A stretch of DNA of 19,106 nucleotides from Candidatus Aenigmatarchaeota archaeon (lineage in GTDB: Archaea > Aenigmatarchaeota > Aenigmatarchaeia > Aenigmatarchaeales > Aenigmatarchaeaceae). The stretch spans positions 1 through 19,106 of the forward strand of contig JAAOXY010000004.1 in the NCBI GenBank assembly GCA_018221065.1, in the 5' to 3' direction. The translations under genes and the position numbers were made by a program. Below, piece after piece: positions 14,830-19,106 of this stretch; positions within the stretch are counted from its first letter, which is position 1; every line of letters begins with the position of its first letter. Below the pieces are notes generated by a model. It was not told the DNA's origin. It did not search any database and worked only from the letters and a program-made list of their open reading frames with translations.

Positions 14830-15381
14830 TTACACCAATTTTGTTCCTTTCATTGTAAGCTTCAGTTCGCAGTTATTGCAGAACTGTTTCTTTTTTTTAT
14901 CTATGTCATTCACAGATCCAGATGGATACATTACACACCATCCATATCTGCAGTGCTTTAGACCTAAATAATGTCCTATACTATGTATAGCTTCCTTCTC
15001 AATCCTTTCAGCTAAAACGATTGGATTATTTTTCTGGTCATAGAATTCTGGTCTCAATCTCTTTAGAGATATCAAACATATACCTCTGTCCGGTTCTTCT
15101 ATGCCGAAAATAAAGTTCATGGCTTTATAATATAAATCTTCTTCTGTTAGAATTAGCGTTGGTATAGCAGTGTCTATGAATTTGACACTAGGATCATCCT
15201 TTATTTTATCTAAGATAAATTCAGCATCATGCTGTTTTCTCCATCGATTCATAGACCCCTCAGGCAAAGGTACTCCTGTAAAATGCTTACATTTAGCCCC
15301 AAAAGTTTCCCTTAGAGCCAAACACACCGAATCTAGCACCTTTTCGTGAACTATACCCAAAGGTACTACACGAACAAACAT
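14830..15381 (-). CDS. amzA: Archaemetzincin-like metalloprotein with altered active site
   Basis: A 183-residue protein of the archaemetzincin family of zinc proteases. The metal-site pattern is complete: H133, H137, H143 in IHSIGHYLGLKHC, then C144, C149, M151 (the Met-turn) and C168/C171 of the second structural zinc (CNNC). The general-base glutamate that follows the first histidine in HExxH is a serine here (H133-S134). Proteolysis by the usual mechanism would thus be impaired, although zinc binding should persist. Length and the N-terminal alpha/beta half are normal for the family. Starting at ATG 15381 with a weak TATA-like ATTTTTAC about 26 bases upstream, it heads the operon with the two splicing endonuclease genes. 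Its role and substrates are unknown. Confidence 0.88.
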   Translation of the reverse strand: MFVRVVPLGIVHEKVLDSVCLALRETFGAKCKHFTGVPLPEGSMNRWRKQHDAEFILDKIKDDPSVKFIDTAIPTLILTEEDLYYKAMNFIFGIEEPDRGICLISLKRLRPEFYDQKNNPIVLAERIEKEAIHSIGHYLGLKHCRYGWCVMYPSGSVNDIDKKKKQFCNNCELKLTMKGTKLV

Positions 15382-15403
15382 GATAAAACTTAGATTTCAA
15401 AGC

Positions 15404-15411
15404 GTAAAAAT
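15404..15411 (-). promoter_or_regulatory. TATA-like box of the archaemetzincin-endA operon
   Basis: ATTTTTAC centred about 26 bases before ATG 15381. Weak match, chosen by spacing; leaderless mRNA implied. Confidence 0.4.
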
Positions 15412-15442
15412 GTGTCTATTTTCAAAAATCTAGTCGAAAACA

Positions 15443-15450
15443 GATATTTA
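15443..15450 (+). promoter_or_regulatory. TATA box of the full-length orc1/cdc6 gene
   Basis: GATATTTA, about 27 bases before ATG 15475. It lies inside the frame extending upstream to GTG 15412, so it supports the shorter protein and a leaderless mRNA. Confidence 0.5.
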
Positions 15451-15474
15451 TTCTTTTCCACCCATATCTCAGTG

Positions 15475-16719
15475 ATGGGGATATTTCAAGAGTATTTAGA
15501 ACATGATTCAAATGTATTTGAAGATAAGAAAATGCTTCAGATTTCTTACGTTCCTACAAATGGAGATATTGAAAGAATAAGAGGGAAAGGTCTAGAATAT
15601 GAATTTAATACTCCATTACCATACAGAGATGCTGAAATAAACAATATAGCAAATGCATTAGGTCCTGCTTTCCGTGGGGATGGACCAGACAACATACTTT
15701 TATTCGGTTTACCAGGAACAGGAAAAACTGCTACTATAAGACATCTTGGAAGAGAGATTGAAGTAGCTAGCAGAGAATCTGAATACGATGTAAATTATCT
15801 CATGTTAAATTGCGCAACAGTTAATACAGAATACGGAGTTCTTTCAAACATAGGGAATAGTTTTTCAGAAAATTCAATACCATTTACAGGATGGCCAATG
15901 CAAAAAGTATATGAGACTACAGTAGAATTGTTGGATGAAAAACCACAAACAACAATACTTGTTCTTGATGAGATTGACAAACTTCTCTACAAAGATGTCG
16001 AAAAAGGCAATAGTATATTATATCAAATCATGGAAATGAATACCGCATTTGAAAAAGATTCTCATATCAGTTTGATAGGAATATCAAATGATACTGGAAT
16101 AACAAGTGTCTTTGATCCAAGAGTAGAAAGTAGATTCGGTGGAGAAAAAATAACTTTCAAAAATTATGATGCCAATCAACTTAGAGGAATATTAGGAAGC
16201 AGAACACCTCTGGCATTCAAAGATGGAACTTTAGAAGAATCAGTTGTGCCACTTTGTTCAGCTCTAGCAACACAAAGAGGTGGTGATGCCAGATATGCAT
16301 TAAATCTTTTACGTGTATCCGGCGAACTAGTAGAACGAGAAGGCACTCGAAGAGTCACAGATAAACACGTTCGTAGTGCAAATGAAAAAATAAATAGAGA
16401 TGTGATTAAAGATGCAATCAGAGGCTTACCAATACAAACAGGATATGCTTTAGTGTCAGTATATGATACATTGAAATCAGGAACCACAGACACAGGAAAA
16501 GCTTATCATACATATGAATCATTGGTTGAAAAGAAAGCATGCAATCAATTAACACAACGAAGATTTACCGATTTAGTAAATAAAGATCTTAAGGAATTAG
16601 GTATTGTAAACACAAGACCAATTTCTAAAGGAAGATATGGACGAACAAGTATAATCAGTATAGATAATGAAACTTCAGAGATTGTTAAAAAGATGAGAGA
16701 AGAAATAGAAAGTCGTTAG
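15475..16719 (+). CDS. cdc6: Orc1/Cdc6 replication initiator ATPase
   Basis: A 414-residue Orc1/Cdc6 protein of normal archaeal length, which binds origin DNA and helps load the MCM helicase. Walker A is GLPGTGKT (78-85), Walker B LVLDEID (162-168), sensor 1 N205 in GISND, and the arginine-finger segment FDPRVESRFGG follows. Lid helices run to about residue 310, and the winged-helix domain (about 315-414) ends with GRYGRTSIISI, the wing strand. I chose ATG 15475: the family starts at this GIFQ.YL pattern, a TATA box fits at 27 bases, and the 21 extra residues from GTG 15412 look non-homologous. It is divergent from the archaemetzincin and overlaps the degenerate paralogue tail to tail by 4 bases. 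I saw no clear origin-recognition repeats nearby. Confidence 0.92.
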   Translation: MGIFQEYLEHDSNVFEDKKMLQISYVPTNGDIERIRGKGLEYEFNTPLPYRDAEINNIANALGPAFRGDGPDNILLFGLPGTGKTATIRHLGREIEVASRESEYDVNYLMLNCATVNTEYGVLSNIGNSFSENSIPFTGWPMQKVYETTVELLDEKPQTTILVLDEIDKLLYKDVEKGNSILYQIMEMNTAFEKDSHISLIGISNDTGITSVFDPRVESRFGGEKITFKNYDANQLRGILGSRTPLAFKDGTLEESVVPLCSALATQRGGDARYALNLLRVSGELVEREGTRRVTDKHVRSANEKINRDVIKDAIRGLPIQTGYALVSVYDTLKSGTTDTGKAYHTYESLVEKKACNQLTQRRFTDLVNKDLKELGIVNTRPISKGRYGRTSIISIDNETSEIVKKMREEIESR

Positions 16720-17819
16720 CATAAATTTTTTAAGTTATAATTTCCAGATTCTTTTTCAGGGAACATAAAGATAGAATTTATTTTTAGACTTCCATTCACT
16801 CTTTCTATTTTACAGCCATTATGTAAACTCTGTTTATCAAGTTCCATCAAGACATTGACAAATTCAGTATATTTTGAACAGCCACTCATATCTGAATATC
16901 TTCTATAAACTTCATTCATTTCAATTTTTCCTGTATTGTTACGTATAGAACAATTGGTTGCATCAAGGACCAATTTATAATTTTCTGGTAAAGAATCTAT
17001 CATTTCTTCTCTATGGGATCGTAATTTTAATTCAGTTGCTTCTTTCAAATGTTCCAATGTTGCATTTGGTGATTTGCTTCTTTCAGCTATATTTCCTGTT
17101 GACCTCAGTAAATGCATGCCTGTAGAAATATTAGAGTTAAATCTTCCTTCAGTGATATCAGCACAACTCTGAATAACTCTCGGATCCAAAACACCAGGTT
17201 GGAAAGATTTGTCTGCTTTGTTATTTAGTATACCGATAATTTCTCCATTTTTGTAAGATTCAAAATGCAGTTCATTTTTAAAATTATAATCAATATGTTT
17301 TACAGATACTCCAAATATTTTAGGATTATCTAAAGATTTTTTCACAACACCAAATATGTTATCTAGATCATCAGCTTCTTTAGAATGCATATCCAACTGA
17401 TCAATGAAAACAACATGTTGTATGTCTCCACCATAATCTTCGATATTTTTCTTAGATAAATATCCTGGCAATTCTTCAGGACCAGAACTTAAAAATGGCA
17501 CATAATAGATGTATATTTTTTTATCTCCGTCATGTGAATATACGCTGTTTCCGTCAAAGAATTTACCACCCTGATATCTAACGACACTTTTAGCAACTTC
17601 TCTGGATATTACAGATTTCCCACAACCAGAAGATCCATATATGAGGTTCGTTTCGTTATCTCCAAACATAATCTCATCATATATTCCTTGTTGCTCTCTT
17701 TCCCTATATAGAACATCAACATCTATAGTTGAAGGACTCAGTACTCTGATACCATTATTCGGATTCCCACTATTCTGGAACAATGACTGGAAATCAGTCA
17801 ATTTGAAAAGTCTAGACAT
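16716..17819 (-). CDS. Degenerate Orc1/Cdc6-like paralogue
   Basis: A 367-residue Orc1/Cdc6-type protein with AAA+ core, lid and winged-helix tail (roughly residues 270-350). Walker A is intact, GSSGCGKS (62-69). The Walker B catalytic glutamate is replaced: VFIDQLD has D140-Q141 instead of DE. The sensor 1 asparagine is V173 (FGVSVK against GISND in the neighbour), and the arginine-finger segment LDPRVIQSC lacks the second arginine found in FDPRVESRF. It could therefore bind ATP but probably not hydrolyse it. The start at ATG 17819 is supported by AGGTGT just upstream and a TATA box 26 bases away; ATG 17843 lies in that box. It is convergent with the active paralogue. Likely a non-catalytic partner or regulator of it, which is inference. 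Confidence 0.8.
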   Translation of the reverse strand: MSRLFKLTDFQSLFQNSGNPNNGIRVLSPSTIDVDVLYREREQQGIYDEIMFGDNETNLIYGSSGCGKSVISREVAKSVVRYQGGKFFDGNSVYSHDGDKKIYIYYVPFLSSGPEELPGYLSKKNIEDYGGDIQHVVFIDQLDMHSKEADDLDNIFGVVKKSLDNPKIFGVSVKHIDYNFKNELHFESYKNGEIIGILNNKADKSFQPGVLDPRVIQSCADITEGRFNSNISTGMHLLRSTGNIAERSKSPNATLEHLKEATELKLRSHREEMIDSLPENYKLVLDATNCSIRNNTGKIEMNEVYRRYSDMSGCSKYTEFVNVLMELDKQSLHNGCKIERVNGSLKINSIFMFPEKESGNYNLKNLC

Positions 17820-17841
17820 ACACCTATTAAAACATAAAATC

Positions 17842-17851
17842 ATTTAAAACC
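17842..17851 (-). promoter_or_regulatory. TATA box of the degenerate orc1/cdc6 paralogue
   Basis: GTTTTAAATG, centred about 26 bases before ATG 17819. It overlaps a small dyad, AAAACC-TT-GGTTTT (about 17847-17859), that fills the space to the tRNA 3' end. Confidence 0.55.
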
Positions 17852-17868
17852 TTGGTTTTGAGGAGAAA

Positions 17869-17945
17869 TGGTGGGACGAGCGTGATTCGAACACGCGACA
17901 ACTACCTCTTCAGGGTAGCGCTCTACCGGTCTGAGCTACCGTCCC
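17869..17945 (-). tRNA. tRNA-Phe (anticodon GAA), CCA encoded
   Basis: The minus strand folds into a complete cloverleaf. The acceptor is GGGACGG with TCGTCCC, including one G-T pair. The D arm is GCTC/GAGC, with GG in the loop. The anticodon arm is CTACC/GGTAG around the loop CTGAAGA, giving anticodon GAA (phenylalanine). The variable loop is TTGTC. The T arm is GCGTG/CACGC with loop TTCGAAT, and the discriminator is A at 17872. CCA is encoded in the DNA (17869-17871). There is no intron. The tRNA body without CCA is 17872-17945. Confidence 0.96.
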
Positions 17946-17968
17946 ATTGTTTTATGATTCATTTTCAA

Positions 17969-17980
17969 CCTTTAAATTGG
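17969..17980 (-). promoter_or_regulatory. TATA box of tRNA-Phe, overlapping the end of the upstream gene
   Basis: CCAATTTAAAGG, centred about 29 bases before the tRNA first base (17945). It is made partly from the last codons and the TAA stop of the small Cys/His gene (ends 17972). Transcription would begin a few bases before the tRNA. Confidence 0.6.
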
Positions 17981-18232
17981 TTTCATTTCGAACCTATAGA
18001 CTATGAAATTACCAGATAACTCCTCATTAAGCTCTCTAGTAATAGTCTTTATCATAGGTGTATGTTCTTCACACAGCTTAATCTCAGCTAATTCCTTCTC
18101 AGTTTTCAATCTCAGATTGACTTCTTTAACCACAATTTTATGAGTAGCTTCATTATTACACTCAGTAGAAAAACATGTTCCATTTTCTTTTCTGAAATTG
18201 AACTTTTTGAGCAAGTGTTCTATTGGATTCAT
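17972..18232 (-). CDS. Small Cys/His (probable zinc-binding) protein
   Basis: An 86-residue protein that I do not recognise. It has a C-x4-C pair (C20, C25, in GTCFSTECNNEATH) with H31 nearby, and a C-x2-H pair (C54, H57, in LCEEHTP) about 30 residues on. A beta-strand-rich, basic middle lies between them. This layout fits a single zinc site in a treble-clef or ribbon-like fold. The start ATG 18232 has GGTGA a few bases upstream and is 16 bases after the top6A stop, so it belongs to that transcript. The last codons overlap the tRNA-Phe promoter. A role with Topo VI is possible from position only. Confidence 0.65.
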   Translation of the reverse strand: MNPIEHLLKKFNFRKENGTCFSTECNNEATHKIVVKEVNLRLKTEKELAEIKLCEEHTPMIKTITRELNEELSGNFIVYRFEMKPI

Positions 18233-18248
18233 ATAATCACCAGAAATC

Positions 18249-19106
18249 TTAATCTAACCATTCTTTCTTTCGTATCTTTTCCGGCAAATACTTCTCAGCC
18301 ATAAATGATATTCCATTAGAAGTTAAAGCTGCTAATTCGACCTTACCACCAATGTTTTCCCATTTTTTAAATTCTTCTTGCCATCTTTTATCTTGGAACC
18401 AGTCATACCTTTTCAATTGCTTTAATCTATTCTTATCAACATCTTTGAACTTGATGATATGTCTCTTTAACCCATACTTAGAAACGTCATCTGCAGTAAG
18501 ACCTACCATCTTAGCATTAGTTATTGTAAGTGATTCGCTCATATGAGCCAATGAAATAGAACCATACTTTAATACAGAATAAATGTAAACTCCCCAAGGA
18601 TCACCATCTACTAAAACATAAACTGGTAATTTAAATTCACTGGATAATCTTTTCAGCAATCTTCTTACTCCTCTTGTAGCTTGTCCTTGAGATGCCATTA
18701 TAATACAGTCTTGTTTTTCCCAGAATCTATGTTCATGCAAAGACTCCCACTCTGCAGCTTTTTCCATGTATAAAATAAATTTAGCATCAACTTTTTTGAA
18801 TTTAATATCTTCAACATTAGAAGGAATACTCCACCCACCTGACCCAAGTTTACTCCAGTCGATTGTATCTCCTCTATCTTCAATAACAACCCTACCAGCA
18901 ACTGATCCATTCTTGTTAGCATTAATGTGTAACTTCTCTCTTGGTGATTCTAATAATAATTCTAAATCTTCTATTGCCTTATTAGATTCTTCTTGCTCAT
19001 CAACAATATTGATGTCAGTATTAGGTATTGTTCTTTTCATTCTATAGAAGACTTGTCTTAAACTCAAGTGCTTATCAATCTCAATAAGTTCTTTAGCAGT
19101 TGTTGC
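18249..19106 (-). CDS. top6A: DNA topoisomerase VI subunit A (partial, N-terminus off the right edge)
   Basis: Spo11-like A subunit of topoisomerase VI, which cuts both DNA strands in the A2B2 complex to relieve supercoils and decatenate. The frame is open to the right edge, where it reads ATTAKELIEIDKHLSLRQ, so the TTG at 19067 is an internal Leu codon. About 285 of the usual 360-370 residues are visible. The catalytic tyrosine is the Y in LSLRQVFYRMKR. The Toprim domain shows its glutamate in YMEKAAEWESL and the acidic pair in VDGDPWGVYIYSVLKYGS. GQATRGVRRLLKRL lies between them. The 3' end runs into the small Cys/His gene after 16 bases. Subunit B is not in the window. Confidence 0.94.
   Translation of the reverse strand, partial: ATTAKELIEIDKHLSLRQVFYRMKRTIPNTDINIVDEQEESNKAIEDLELLLESPREKLHINANKNGSVAGRVVIEDRGDTIDWSKLGSGGWSIPSNVEDIKFKKVDAKFILYMEKAAEWESLHEHRFWEKQDCIIMASQGQATRGVRRLLKRLSSEFKLPVYVLVDGDPWGVYIYSVLKYGSISLAHMSESLTITNAKMVGLTADDVSKYGLKRHIIKFKDVDKNRLKQLKRYDWFQDKRWQEEFKKWENIGGKVELAALTSNGISFMAEKYLPEKIRKKEWLD

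Noticed and set aside
15412..15474. GTG start giving 21 more residues to the orc1/cdc6 protein
   Set aside because: No ribosome site, the extension does not resemble the family start, and the likely TATA box lies within it.
15382..15474. Replication origin with origin-recognition boxes next to orc1/cdc6
   Set aside because: Archaeal origins often flank this gene, but I found no repeated ORB-like inverted motif in this gap or in 17820-17868.
19065..19067. TTG as the start of top6A
   Set aside because: The frame continues in family-like sequence to the edge; the TTG codes for the Leu of HLSLRQ just before the catalytic tyrosine.
1..19106. CRISPR arrays, insertion sequences or att sites
   Set aside because: No regularly spaced direct repeats, transposase genes or terminal inverted repeats were seen; the HNH gene alone is not enough for a mobile element.

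Overview
This AT-rich window is archaeal. It carries archaeal-type PheS/PheT, TrpRS and GlyRS, a tRNA-splicing endonuclease pair, an archaemetzincin, three Orc1/Cdc6-family proteins and topoisomerase VI subunit A. Several genes have TATA-like boxes about 26 bases before the start codon (leaderless mRNAs), while genes inside operons use GGTGA/GAGGTG/GGAGG ribosome sites. Very tight packing, a short GlyRS and split endonuclease subunits would fit a small-genome DPANN-type archaeon, but that placement is inference. No gap of 300 bases or more lacks a gene; the longest (7311-7408, 98 bases) shows nothing recognisable.

Left part (1-7310). A minus-strand operon reads trpS, pheS, a small MazG-like protein, then pheT, which runs off the left edge. 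Upstream lie a nitroreductase and a short Orc1/Cdc6-like ATPase with no winged-helix domain. That ATPase is divergent from glyS across a 53-base gap with one centrally placed, palindromic TATA-like element.

Middle part (7311-12630). A 37-residue zinc-ribbon protein (minus) diverges from a plus-strand run: an ABC exporter ATPase, two ABC-2 permeases, a Trm11-like methyltransferase and a rhomboid protease. A stem-loop and a stand-alone HNH nuclease follow. Convergent with the nuclease, on the minus strand, is an operon of a four-CBS protein whose C-terminus looks like the ribosome hibernation factor fold, followed by two tiny CxxC...CxxC proteins.

Right part (13780-19106). A minus operon holds an archaemetzincin with an altered catalytic motif, the structural and the catalytic subunits of tRNA-splicing endonuclease. 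Divergent from it is a full-length Orc1/Cdc6, which meets tail to tail (4-base overlap) a degenerate Orc1/Cdc6 paralogue. Then come tRNA-Phe(GAA), a small Cys/His protein and the 5'-truncated top6A, all minus strand.

Overall the window joins translation (three aminoacyl-tRNA synthetases, tRNA-Phe, tRNA splicing and modification, a possible hibernation factor) with replication and topology (three Orc1/Cdc6 paralogues, Topo VI). The most notable items are the graded set of Orc1/Cdc6 proteins, the CBS-HPF-like fusion with its zinc-ribbon partners, the Glu-to-Ser archaemetzincin, and the MazG-like gene inside pheS-pheT.
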